Below, piece after piece: positions 1-5,908 of a stretch of 8,523 nucleotides of DNA. A model generated the notes under the pieces. The model was not told where the DNA came from, did no database searches, and saw nothing but the letters and a program-made list of their open reading frames with translations. This stretch comes from Gemmatimonadota bacterium (lineage in GTDB: Bacteria; Gemmatimonadota; Gemmatimonadetes; Palauibacterales; Palauibacteraceae). Both the position numbers and the translations under genes were made by a program. Each line of letters begins with the position of its first letter. Within the stretch, counting starts at the first letter, position 1. Location: contig JAOTWC010000056.1 in NCBI GenBank assembly GCA_029863105.1, forward strand, positions 1 through 8,523, in the 5' to 3' direction.

Positions 1-420
1 CGATACATAGTGAGCGAGCTTCAGGACACGGAAGACGCGCAACAGCCGAAGCGCCCGCACGGTGAGAAGCGCCTGCCCGCCAGGTATAACGAGCGTAAGG
101 TAGGTGGGGAGGATCGCGATCAGGTCCACGACGCCGAAGAAACTGCGCGCATACCCACGCGCGCTCGGTGCGCACCAGAGGCGGAGCGCATACTCGATCG
201 AGAACACGATGGTGAACGCCCACTCCGCCCGCCTCAGCCAGAGCCCGTATTCAAGGCGGAAGCCTCGCACGCTCTCGAGCATGACCACGAGTACGCTGAT
301 CAGGATGAACCAGATCAGGATGACGTCGAACGCCTTACCGGCGGGCGTTTCGTGACCGAAGATTACCCGGTAAACCTGGCCTCGAAGAGAATCCGGGTCG
401 GGTGCGGAAGGTCTGGTTAT
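1..420 (-). CDS. Voltage-gated ion channel (ion transporter family), N-terminal part, runs off left edge
   Basis: The frame gives about 140 residues of a six-helix cation channel, most like bacterial voltage-gated potassium channels. Visible in order, numbered from codon 420: a short polar N-terminus; the family-like stretch ETPAGKAFDV (residues 24-33) leading into S1 (about 31-50); S2 (about 63-82, with an acidic Glu in SIEYALR); S3 (about 93-112, with Asp99 in FFGVVDLIAILP); and S4 (121-137), with basic residues at every third position (R122, R125, R128, R131, K134), the voltage-sensor pattern. The pore helix and selectivity filter would lie beyond position 1. It follows the DUF4386 gene on the same strand with a gap of about 130 bp. 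The start is a problem. The in-frame TGA at 432-430 is followed by no ATG, GTG or TTG until GTG 288, which would cut away part of S1. The coordinate used here is an ATA codon and is only a placeholder. Confidence 0.85.
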   Translation of the reverse strand, partial: MTRPSAPDPDSLRGQVYRVIFGHETPAGKAFDVILIWFILISVLVVMLESVRGFRLEYGLWLRRAEWAFTIVFSIEYALRLWCAPSARGYARSFFGVVDLIAILPTYLTLVIPGGQALLTVRALRLLRVFRVLKLAHYVS

Positions 421-546
421 CGCGACGTGTCACTCCTCGCTATGGTGGTCTGCGAATGGAATGTGGCGGGTGGGAGAGCCGAAACCAAGCCTGACCGGAC
501 CAGACCAGGTCTCTCTCCAGAATGGCACAACCGGCGGTCCAGGTTC

Positions 547-1233
547 CTACCGTTCCAGGGCAACACCCCTGAACAGCAACCAGAGGGGAAACAGCAACTC
601 TCCAACGAAGGTGAACTGGCTGACCGCGAAGTCTGCTGTAGGAAGAAGAATAGTCATGCTCGAATCGATCACGTAGCCGAGGCCTCCGACGATCAACAGG
701 ATGCCCAGAAGTCGTGGAAGGAAGCCGGACCTGACAACCAGGCTCCCCAGCGGAAAAAGCCACAGGCCCCAGAAGATCTGGGCCAGGAGAATCCCGTGGT
801 CCCGATTGTCCAGCAGCAGCATCGCCTGCGCATGCAACTGGGTCGTATCGATGACTGTCAGGTATCGTGGACCATTCAGCAGCGACAACACGGCAAGGAG
901 GTTGGCCTCGCTAAGGAATGCGACAGGAACGCTCAGCAGGGCCAGCACGGCCATGGCCACCGCAAGCCCCCGATGCACCCCCGCGAACATCCGGTACAAG
1001 GCCAGGATCAGGAACACGAAGATCACCTGGCCGATGAGTGCCGCCAGGATCGCACCACGCAACAGGCCTTCCGAGGCCATGATGTTCGTGGCGGTCGCCA
1101 CTGCATCGCCGGGCACAAAGAGAATGGACGGTACATACAGAAGACCAAAACCGCTGAAAACCGCCATGACCAGATAGAGGCTCCCGGCCAGTCGGGCGGT
1201 TCGGCTGTCAGGCGTGGTCGGGGGGGGCTTCAC
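547..1233 (-). CDS. DUF4386 family integral membrane protein
   Basis: This 228-residue protein has about six hydrophobic segments (near residues 14-36, 58-80, 88-108, 147-166, 173-190 and 203-222). It matches the DUF4386 family over its whole length, including the near-N-terminal ARLAGSLYLVMAVFSG, the FVPGDA turn (39-44), and the typical block AQIFWGLWLFPLG followed by SGFLPRLLG (151-178). The biochemical role of the family is unknown. The start is GTG at 1233: an in-frame TGA lies upstream and there is no other start codon between, although the ribosome site is weak (GAG within CCTGAGACCA). The gene begins 79 bp from the tRNA-Ala fragment and lies upstream of the channel gene on the same strand, so the two may share a transcript. 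Family assignment is by recognition of conserved blocks. Confidence 0.9.
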   Translation of the reverse strand: MKPPPTTPDSRTARLAGSLYLVMAVFSGFGLLYVPSILFVPGDAVATATNIMASEGLLRGAILAALIGQVIFVFLILALYRMFAGVHRGLAVAMAVLALLSVPVAFLSEANLLAVLSLLNGPRYLTVIDTTQLHAQAMLLLDNRDHGILLAQIFWGLWLFPLGSLVVRSGFLPRLLGILLIVGGLGYVIDSSMTILLPTADFAVSQFTFVGELLFPLWLLFRGVALER

Positions 1234-1309
1234 TGGTCTCAGGTAAACCGTTCTCGCGGAGCTTCACGGAACCGCGCTGTGCAGGGATGACTCATCTCTG
1301 TAAATCCAT

Positions 1310-1352
1310 AAGAGCCGAACGGGATCGAACCGGTGACCTCCTGCTTGCAAAG
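1310..1352 (-). pseudogene. 3' half of a tRNA-Ala(TGC) gene, copy A (degraded att-like fragment)
   Basis: Read on the minus strand this is the 3' half of a tRNA-Ala gene: last anticodon-stem base C, loop TTTGCAA with anticodon TGC, stem strand GCAGG, variable loop AGGTC, T-arm ACCGG-TTCGATC, then CCGTT and acceptor CGGCTC. The D-arm, 5' acceptor strand and 5' anticodon stem are absent, so it cannot be a working tRNA. Compared with copy B at 5909-5951, 40 of the central 41 positions are identical. The one change (C to A on the plus strand at 1319) breaks a T-stem pair, and the acceptor end and discriminator have also changed. Homology stops at the same base as in copy B. A displaced attachment-site half left by integration is the likely origin. 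Confidence 0.8.
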
Positions 1353-1358
1353 ACCAAC

Positions 1359-1388
1359 CGGGCCTCAGACCAGATCCGGTGAGGCCCG
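1359..1388. repeat. Perfect 9-bp inverted repeat next to tRNA fragment
   Basis: The arms CGGGCCTCA (1359-1367) and TGAGGCCCG (1380-1388) pair perfectly around a 12-nt loop. No T-run follows on either strand, so a standard intrinsic terminator is not supported. It starts seven bases inside the break point of tRNA fragment A. It could be a protein-binding inverted repeat of a lost recombination site or a cruciform. Confidence 0.6.
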
Positions 1389-1410
1389 AAAATACAGCAA
1401 ACCCGTCTAT

Positions 1411-1450
1411 GCGACCACGCTGGGTCACGGTCGGCCACGGTGGGTCATGT
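1411..1450. repeat. Two-copy 20-bp imperfect direct repeat with GGTCA words
   Basis: Units 1411-1430 and 1431-1450 match at 15 of 20 positions, with the core CCACG[C/G]TGGGTCA[C/T]G best kept (13 of 15). A further GTCAC follows at 1449-1453. It lies about 60 bp from tRNA fragment A, on the side where an integrated element would extend. Arm-type integrase sites are one possible explanation; no integrase gene is present to support it. Nothing else coding-like is seen between 1390 and 1513. Confidence 0.5.
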
Positions 1451-1513
1451 CACAATTAGTGGCACACTGGCCGGGCAACCAGGGGCCCGCCCAGAGCCAG
1501 TCGCTGCTCTACT

Positions 1514-1648
1514 TGAGTCGCACCGATCACTTCACGGTTTGCAAATAGACATCGTCGTAGTTATAAAGATATTTCGGTAGTTTTATCTGGTAGCCGTTGA
1601 CGGGCCCTCCCCCCTCCCCGCCCACGGTACTGCCGTCAGGAGGCTCCG
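1514..1648 (+). promoter_or_regulatory. Duplicated regulatory cassette, copy A, with ribosome site
   Basis: Positions 1514-1602 match 3847-3935 at all but four of 89 bases. After a diverged GC-rich spacer, the block GTCAGGAGGCTCC (1635-1647) is identical in both copies. The cassette holds a possible promoter, TTTGCA (1538-1543), 18 bp, TATAAA (1562-1567). It also holds an imperfect inverted repeat TCGCACCG/CGGTTTGCAA (1518-1544) and the word GTAGTT repeated 20 bp apart (1557, 1577). The ribosome site AGGAGG (1638-1643) sits five bases before the ATG. Which part is operator, promoter or leader cannot be told from sequence alone; conservation of both an AT-rich upstream part and the ribosome site argues for shared expression control. 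Confidence 0.7.
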
Positions 1649-3739
1649 ATGCGACTCGCTTTGCCCAAGTACCTCGCCCCGTTCTCCGTTCTTGCCCTGG
1701 CTCTCACTGCTTGTAGCGACATTCAGGCCCCGCTGGAATCTGAACACTCGGGTGCGGAACCGTTACTTGCCATCTCTGACGCGGCCCACGGCGGGACAAA
1801 CCAGCATTTCTTCTGGCTCCCGCCACTGGTTAGTGATCCAGGGGTCTTCAACGGCGCCTTTAACGGAGCTGCGACCCCGACAGTCGCAATCTGCCTGTTG
1901 AATAGCACCGGTACGGAATGCGAAGGCACGCAGCCGGCCGGTTTGCCGATCACGTTCGGGATGGAGTCAAGTCCGGGCTCCGAGACCGTGCGAGTAGTTC
2001 CCGACGACGAGCTCTACATCGTCAACTGGCACACCGACCTGTACGCGGTGAGTCCGGGGCCGATGTACCGGATCAGCGTCGTGGCCGGCGACACACAGCT
2101 CGGGTTTGCGGATGTTGAGCTCGCAGCTAAGGGCAGTGAGCTGAGAGACATCGACAGCGGCGAGACGATCACGCTCGTCGATGGCCGTACGCTGCCGATC
2201 AAATTCCGGCTCGAAGATGGTGTCCCGATCGTGATCTCGGCTGAAGAGGGAGGAACTGTTGAAGCCCTTGGCGGAGAGGTGACGGTCGAGATTCCACCGG
2301 GTGCTCTCGGAGAAGAAACGGGCATCACGGTTGAGCCGATCGTGCCGACCGGCGATGCGTTGGTGGCTGTGGAGTTCGGACCGGATGGTCTCCAGTTCGA
2401 CATTCCAGTTATCGTAACGCTCACCTACGACGAGACCGCGCTCGGTGGCTTGAACGAAAACGATCTGGCGCTGAGGCTCGTGGGTGACGGACGCGTTATC
2501 CCCGGGAGTTCGGTGGATCCACCCACCAACACGGTAACGGCACCTTTCCATCACTTCAGCGGCGGGGAGGTCGGACCGGCGGCGCTGGCGATCTTCTGTC
2601 CGGCGGATGCCGATTCCACGACGTTTGAACTGCTGTCCGATGCGATCGACGCCGTGATGGTCGACGGAATCGTGGAAGTGTGCGCCGGAACGCACACGCT
2701 TGCGACCACTGGGCTCATCAACAAGGCGATTACGCTCGAGGGCGCCTCGGGAACTCGCCCGACGCTGACGACGGTGGCGGGGAATAATTTCGTCCTCGCT
2801 ACGTATTTCGACTCGGGGATAGCTACAGTGCGGAACCTTGTGCTCGAATCGGGCCCCGCCTTCGGCGCTTTCGTATTCTCAGAGCCGTACAGTGACACGT
2901 TTTTGGACGACGTCGATATTCTTGTCACAGATCCTGGGAGTATGGGCATAGTCGCTGGTCGAACTCTCGTTCCCAATGCGCGAGCGACGATCCACAACGT
3001 GAGTGTCACGGACGGCAATTGGGGAGTGCGAGGGCTGGAAGGCGCCCGGATCGACGTGTTGAACTCCACGTTCACCGGTCAGGGTAGGTTTGGCATCGGA
3101 TATTTCTGGGGCGCCTCGGGACTCATCCAGGACAACACAATTTCTCCCTGCGGAGAGGAGGCGTGTGTTAGGGTGTTTGGCCCGGGTGGCGGGTACGCCC
3201 AGGCGGAACCCCTGCGAATCATCGGAAACCAGCTCACGGCGACCGCAGCGGACCAGACTCTCTGGGGGCTGTTTGTAAGTCCAGGGGACCAGACGTTTGA
3301 GATCCGTGACAACAGCGTGATCGGGGTGCCGCCGGTCGGCGACCGTACCCAGAGTGGGACGTACTCGTTTACCCAGACCGGAATCCGGATCCAGAGTCCG
3401 GCGGCTGCCGGTGACCTGTCAGGCAACACGTTGTTTGGTGTGAGGGGCGGTATCCTGATGAATTTCGGAACGGTCTCGACGACCGGCCTGGACAACGTCA
3501 TTACCGCAGTGAGGAGTGGTGTAAGCGTGCGCTCCGGAGGTCTTCTGTCCATTCACAGCAGCGACATCACCGACTACGTGAACCCGATCGGTGTAGATCA
3601 GGGGACGAGTGACCTCACGTGTAACTGGTGGGGCGACGCTGGCGGACCCATCGGCGTGGACGGGGCGATCGCACCCGGCGTCTACACGCCATGGATTACC
3701 ACCGGTCCGGTCGCCGGCACGAGTACTACGAGCTGTTAG
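1649..3739 (+). CDS. Predicted lipoprotein with ZU5-like domain and C-terminal right-handed beta-helix
   Basis: The 696-residue product begins with a lipoprotein signal: basic start, hydrophobic run, lipobox LTAC with Cys22. It is therefore probably anchored to the outer membrane or exposed at the surface. Residues about 50-190 form a domain ending in GRTLPIKFRLEDG, which I recall from many Gemmatimonadota secreted proteins. Residues about 197-305 look like a ZU5 domain, with GGTVEALGGEVTVEIPPGAL and a following beta-rich stretch. From about 310 to 690 short strands with recurring N/D-rich turns (for example LIQDNTIS, PLRIIGNQLT, EIRDNSVIG, DLSGNTLFGV) indicate a parallel beta-helix, closed by TCNWWGDAGGP (657-666), a frequent end of such helices. 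No catalytic residues could be identified, so binding or adhesion is as likely as polysaccharide cleavage. The last residue is Cys696, which might pair with Cys658. The start is fixed by AGGAGG five bases upstream. The gene is followed by a hairpin and by a second cassette-driven lipoprotein gene. Confidence 0.9.
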   Translation: MRLALPKYLAPFSVLALALTACSDIQAPLESEHSGAEPLLAISDAAHGGTNQHFFWLPPLVSDPGVFNGAFNGAATPTVAICLLNSTGTECEGTQPAGLPITFGMESSPGSETVRVVPDDELYIVNWHTDLYAVSPGPMYRISVVAGDTQLGFADVELAAKGSELRDIDSGETITLVDGRTLPIKFRLEDGVPIVISAEEGGTVEALGGEVTVEIPPGALGEETGITVEPIVPTGDALVAVEFGPDGLQFDIPVIVTLTYDETALGGLNENDLALRLVGDGRVIPGSSVDPPTNTVTAPFHHFSGGEVGPAALAIFCPADADSTTFELLSDAIDAVMVDGIVEVCAGTHTLATTGLINKAITLEGASGTRPTLTTVAGNNFVLATYFDSGIATVRNLVLESGPAFGAFVFSEPYSDTFLDDVDILVTDPGSMGIVAGRTLVPNARATIHNVSVTDGNWGVRGLEGARIDVLNSTFTGQGRFGIGYFWGASGLIQDNTISPCGEEACVRVFGPGGGYAQAEPLRIIGNQLTATAADQTLWGLFVSPGDQTFEIRDNSVIGVPPVGDRTQSGTYSFTQTGIRIQSPAAAGDLSGNTLFGVRGGILMNFGTVSTTGLDNVITAVRSGVSVRSGGLLSIHSSDITDYVNPIGVDQGTSDLTCNWWGDAGGPIGVDGAIAPGVYTPWITTGPVAGTSTTSC

Positions 3740-3779
3740 GGCAGGACCTTGCAACGGGTGGCCCCGCCTGAGGGGTCAC

Positions 3780-3809
3780 GGGGGGCGGTTCCTTTCGGGG
3801 CCGCCCCCT
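3780..3809 (+). terminator. GC-rich hairpin after the beta-helix lipoprotein gene
   Basis: The arms GGGGGCGG (3781-3788) and CCGCCCCC (3801-3808) pair perfectly, and flanking bases add weaker pairs. The hairpin starts 41 bases after the stop codon. No clean T-run follows (a short TTTT comes at 3821), so termination efficiency is uncertain. Position between two separately promoted genes favours a terminator. Confidence 0.5.
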
Positions 3810-3832
3810 CACACGGCGGCTTTTCACAAAGG

Positions 3833-3850
3833 GGCTAGCTCGCCGGTGAG
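3833..3850 (+). repeat. Short repeat GGCTAGCTC...GAG at the cassette upstream edge
   Basis: The 18-base block that starts GGCTAGCTC and ends in GAG abuts the start of cassette B. A similar 18-base block sits at 4600-4617 after the second lipoprotein gene, with nine identical leading bases. A looser match (GCTC then TTGAG) lies before cassette A near 1505-1517. These may be the remnant edges of an amplified cassette-plus-gene unit. Confidence 0.35.
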
Positions 3851-3980
3851 TCGCACCGATCACTTCACGGTTTGCGAAGAGACATCGTCGTAGTTATAAA
3901 GACATTCCGGTAGTTTTATCTGGTAGCCGTTGACGGACCTGCCCCGAGCCCGCCCGCGGCATCGGTGTCAGGAGGCTCCC
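3847..3980 (+). promoter_or_regulatory. Duplicated regulatory cassette, copy B, with ribosome site
   Basis: This is the second copy of the cassette at 1514-1648. The possible promoter is TTTGCG (3871-3876), 18 bp, TATAAA (3895-3900). The inverted repeat TCGCACCG/CGGTTTGCGA (3851-3877) is more complete here than in copy A. GTAGTT recurs at 3890 and 3910. The identical block GTCAGGAGGCTCC (3967-3979) places AGGAGG five bases before ATG 3981. The GC-rich spacer at 3936-3966 differs from copy A, so the two ends are conserved around a free middle. Confidence 0.7.
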
Positions 3981-4559
3981 ATGAACCAGATGATTCCCCG
4001 ACTCGCCGTATTCTCCCTGCTCACCCTAGCTGTGGCCTGTCAGGACACGACCCCTCTGGACCCGTCCGCAAGCCAGGTCGATTTTGCCGAGGTGACGGCA
4101 ACCTTCGACCAGGTGGGCGTCATTGAGCACGTCGTCGGCAGTGGTCACTTCCGCAACCCCGCTGGATCCATGAACAGCTTTGCCTTCAATGCCCTGAAGA
4201 AAGCCGACGGAACGGTCAAAGGGCAGGTCACCCTGCAGGTTCGGGTTGGCCACATCGCCACGTGGAAATTGGACGTTGACTGCCTGGCGGTGGACGGGAA
4301 CGTTGCCGTTCTGAGCGGAACCATCATCCATTCCAGCTTTCCTCAATTCGTCGGTTTCGGAGGTTGGACAGCCCTGCAGGACAACGGGGAGGGCGGAAGC
4401 GCATCGCCGGACATGAGCACGAGCGTTTGGGCGATCCTTCCGAATTACCTGCCGGTTCCCGGCTACTGCCATGAGGTCATCCAGGATATCGACTCCTACT
4501 TGGCACCCAACATTTTCGGATGGGTGCCCGTCATCCGTGGGAATGTGCAGATATTCTAA
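3981..4559 (+). CDS. Small predicted lipoprotein of unknown function
   Basis: The 192-residue product starts at ATG 3981; the frame is open upstream to 3930, but AGGAGG five bases before 3981 and the signal peptide decide the start. The N-terminus has one Arg, a hydrophobic stretch and AVAC with Cys20, an acceptable lipobox with Ala at -3. The mature part is beta-rich. It contains GSGHF (53-57), FAFNALKKADGTVKGQV (67-83) and DCLAVDGNVAVLSG (100-113). I associate this combination with a widespread family of secreted proteins of unknown role, often seen with the order FNA..-DG-KGQ and C-L-V-GN. Cys101 and Cys163 could form a disulfide. No catalytic motif is visible. It shares its upstream cassette, but not its sequence, with the beta-helix lipoprotein, so the two are probably expressed together. 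Confidence 0.85.
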   Translation: MNQMIPRLAVFSLLTLAVACQDTTPLDPSASQVDFAEVTATFDQVGVIEHVVGSGHFRNPAGSMNSFAFNALKKADGTVKGQVTLQVRVGHIATWKLDVDCLAVDGNVAVLSGTIIHSSFPQFVGFGGWTALQDNGEGGSASPDMSTSVWAILPNYLPVPGYCHEVIQDIDSYLAPNIFGWVPVIRGNVQIF

Positions 4560-4599
4560 CAGCCGGACGAAACAGGGTGGGCTCAAGCGATCATCGGGA

Positions 4600-4617
4600 G
4601 GCTAGCTCCCGGTTGAG
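4600..4617 (+). repeat. Second copy of the GGCTAGCTC...GAG block
   Basis: This is similar to the 18-base block at 3833-3850 (first nine bases and the last three identical) and lies 41 bases after the stop of the second lipoprotein gene. It may mark the right edge of the duplicated cassette-plus-gene unit. The match is short and could be chance. Confidence 0.3.
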
Positions 4618-4621
4618 GGCG

Positions 4622-4647
4622 AAGCGCCCGGTTCACGCCGGGCGCTT
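4622..4647. terminator. Perfect 10-bp hairpin between convergent genes
   Basis: The arms AAGCGCCCGG (4622-4631) and CCGGGCGCTT (4638-4647) pair perfectly around a 6-nt loop. It lies between the end of the plus-strand lipoprotein gene (4559) and the end of the minus-strand DUF454 gene (4774), where a two-way terminator is expected. The 3' arm ends in only two T residues on either strand. The 9-mer GCGCTTGAC overlapping the 3' arm is repeated 11 bp on (4642-4650 and 4653-4661). Confidence 0.6.
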
Positions 4648-4649
4648 GA

Positions 4650-4742
4650 CCCGCGCTTGACTGTCTCGCGCCGTACGGGTTGAAGCTGGATTACGAGCGC
4701 ATCGAGGCGACGCGCCCCCGGATCGTGGAGATGCTGCGGTAG
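4650..4742 (+). pseudogene. Possible 3' remnant of a lost gene
   Basis: A short open frame with no start ends at TAG 4740-4742. Its last 20 or so codons read like a real protein tail (GLKLDYERIEATRPR then IVEMLR): charged amphipathic helix, almost all third positions G or C. The frame is closed upstream by TGA at 4647-4649. I do not recognise the parent family. It could be the scar of a deletion next to the island cargo, or chance in GC-rich DNA. Confidence 0.3.
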
Positions 4743-4773
4743 CGATGGAGCCGATATCGAGGAGGGCCTGCCG

Positions 4774-5187
4774 TCAGCCGTCCTCTCGGGTGGGAATGCG
4801 AAGCAGTTTGGCGATCACGAACACCGCAATCACGACCAGCACGACCCGCAGCCAGATGAGGTCCACGGCTATCGTCGATACTGTGATCGAGATGAGCACG
4901 GAGCCGATCGCCCAGCGCTTCGCGCCGGCTGACATAGCGCGGTGCTGGTTCCAATCGTTGATAAGCCTGCCGAAGACACGGTGGTCCATCAGATAGGTGT
5001 AGAATCGTTCCGAGCCGCGTGCATAGGAGGCCGCGGCAAGAAGCAGGAACACGGTAGTCGGCAGGAGCGGGATCACAGTTCCAAGGAGCCCCACTCCGAG
5101 GAAGACATGCCCAATGAGTATCCAACCCAGGCGGGTGGCTCTACTCTTCGCCATCTGCCGCTCGCTCTGAACGATCTCAGCTTCCAT
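4774..5187 (-). CDS. DUF454 (YbaN-like) inner-membrane protein
   Basis: The 137-residue protein matches DUF454: Arg-rich N-terminal cytoplasmic end, first membrane segment with LGVGLLGTVIPLLPTTVF (about 30-47, the family signature), then AAASYARGSERFYTYLMDH (51-69), the FGRLINDWNQHRAMS loop (72-86), and two close C-terminal membrane segments (about 92-126). Length is normal for the family, whose function is unknown. The start ATG 5187 has GAGGG six to seven bases upstream. An internal ATG at 5154 (MAKSRATR) is a possible alternative but has a weaker ribosome site. The gene begins 45 bp after the secreted-protein gene on the same strand and may be its second cistron. Confidence 0.88.
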   Translation of the reverse strand: MEAEIVQSERQMAKSRATRLGWILIGHVFLGVGLLGTVIPLLPTTVFLLLAAASYARGSERFYTYLMDHRVFGRLINDWNQHRAMSAGAKRWAIGSVLISITVSTIAVDLIWLRVVLVVIAVFVIAKLLRIPTREDG

Positions 5188-5232
5188 TCACGCCCTCAGC
5201 CAATCTTCCGCTTCCGCCCGCCGTCCTATGGA

Positions 5233-5709
5233 TCAGGGGAGCGTGTATGTCCCGTCCCAATAGTTGATCCCACGGCCGTCCGACCACGCTTCTCCGCCCC
5301 TGAATGTACCCTCACCATGGATGCCGTTGAACTTCCCCGTTCCCTCCAGGAAGCCCCAAGAACCGCCTTCTTGATCTGCTTTGTACCAGATCGTCCACAC
5401 GTCCCCGTCCATGTCCACAAAGTCGCAGTAGCCGGCAACGATCAACGATTCCGATTCAACTGTGCTGCCCGAGCAGGTGCCCGCCGACGGACCAAGCGGA
5501 CTGGCAGGATCGTCGGTGGTCAAAATGCCGGATTGAACCGCTCGCATGAGCGAGGTTCCGTCGCTGAGGGGCATCTCCTCGGAGGATGTGATCGAGTAAC
5601 TGAAGCTCCCGCTGTCCGAGCGTTCCTGTGCCGCGGAACCAGAAGCCAGAGTCAGGAACAGTACAGCCGTTCCGGCGAAGATGAAGAAAGTCCTGCTGCG
5701 TTTTGTCAC
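5233..5709 (-). CDS. Small secreted beta-rich protein of unknown function
   Basis: The 158-residue product has a signal peptide: MTKRSR, hydrophobic core to about residue 22, then ASGSAAQ with likely signal peptidase I cleavage after Ala27. The mature domain is rich in Gly, Ser and aromatic residues and contains VAGYCDFVDMDGDVWTIWY (91-109) and GTGKFNGIHGEGTF (123-136). The motif GTGKF.GI.G.GT recurs in many uncharacterised secreted beta-barrel-like proteins, but I cannot name a family firmly. Its two Cys residues (SAGTCSG and GYCDF) could pair. The start is GTG 5709 with AAGGA six bases upstream; no other in-frame start lies before it. A good promoter candidate is at 5791-5820. The DUF454 gene follows 45 bp downstream. 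Confidence 0.82.
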   Translation of the reverse strand: MTKRSRTFFIFAGTAVLFLTLASGSAAQERSDSGSFSYSITSSEEMPLSDGTSLMRAVQSGILTTDDPASPLGPSAGTCSGSTVESESLIVAGYCDFVDMDGDVWTIWYKADQEGGSWGFLEGTGKFNGIHGEGTFRGGEAWSDGRGINYWDGTYTLP

Positions 5710-5790
5710 AAGCCATCCTTGTCGATGGACACCAATTGAAACCTCCGTGGACTGGCACGGCGTGCGGTCAGGAAGGTCCCGATTCGTCTG

Positions 5791-5820
5791 ATCATACCAC
5801 GTTTATTTTCTCATGACCAA
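5791..5820 (-). promoter_or_regulatory. Candidate sigma-70-type promoter for the secreted-protein gene
   Basis: On the minus strand TTGGTC (5820-5815) is followed after 18 bp by TATGAT (5796-5791), a near-consensus -10, in a locally AT-rich stretch about 80 bases upstream of GTG 5709. The -35 is weak. A second TTGACT lies about 30 bp further upstream, without a good -10. Confidence 0.45.
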
Positions 5821-5908
5821 CGATTCTGAATCGAGACAAACGGAGTCAAATACCTTAAATCTGTTACGTTTACAGGGATTGTTGTTTGGTGCTGCGGAGC
5901 ACTCAAAA

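Noticed and set aside
10..1290. Long plus-strand open frame of 426 codons
   Set aside because: The product is highly polar and low in hydrophobic residues, and it lies opposite two well-recognised minus-strand membrane proteins; it is an antisense shadow in GC-rich DNA.
1333..1548. 71-codon plus-strand frame between the tRNA fragment and cassette A
   Set aside because: It runs through the tRNA fragment, the inverted repeat and the cassette, and has no ribosome site or family resemblance.
1514..1602. Cyclic-di-GMP or other known riboswitch in the cassette
   Set aside because: GGTAGCC-like words are present, but the conserved core of known riboswitch classes is not; the copy A change at the inverted repeat is not compensated.
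1967..2695. 242-codon minus-strand frame
   Set aside because: Antisense to the lipoprotein gene, with a His/Arg/Asp-rich product unlike any protein family.
4942..5739. 265-codon plus-strand frame
   Set aside because: Opposite the DUF454 and secreted-protein genes, which have signal or membrane segments and ribosome sites; the plus-strand product has no recognisable features.
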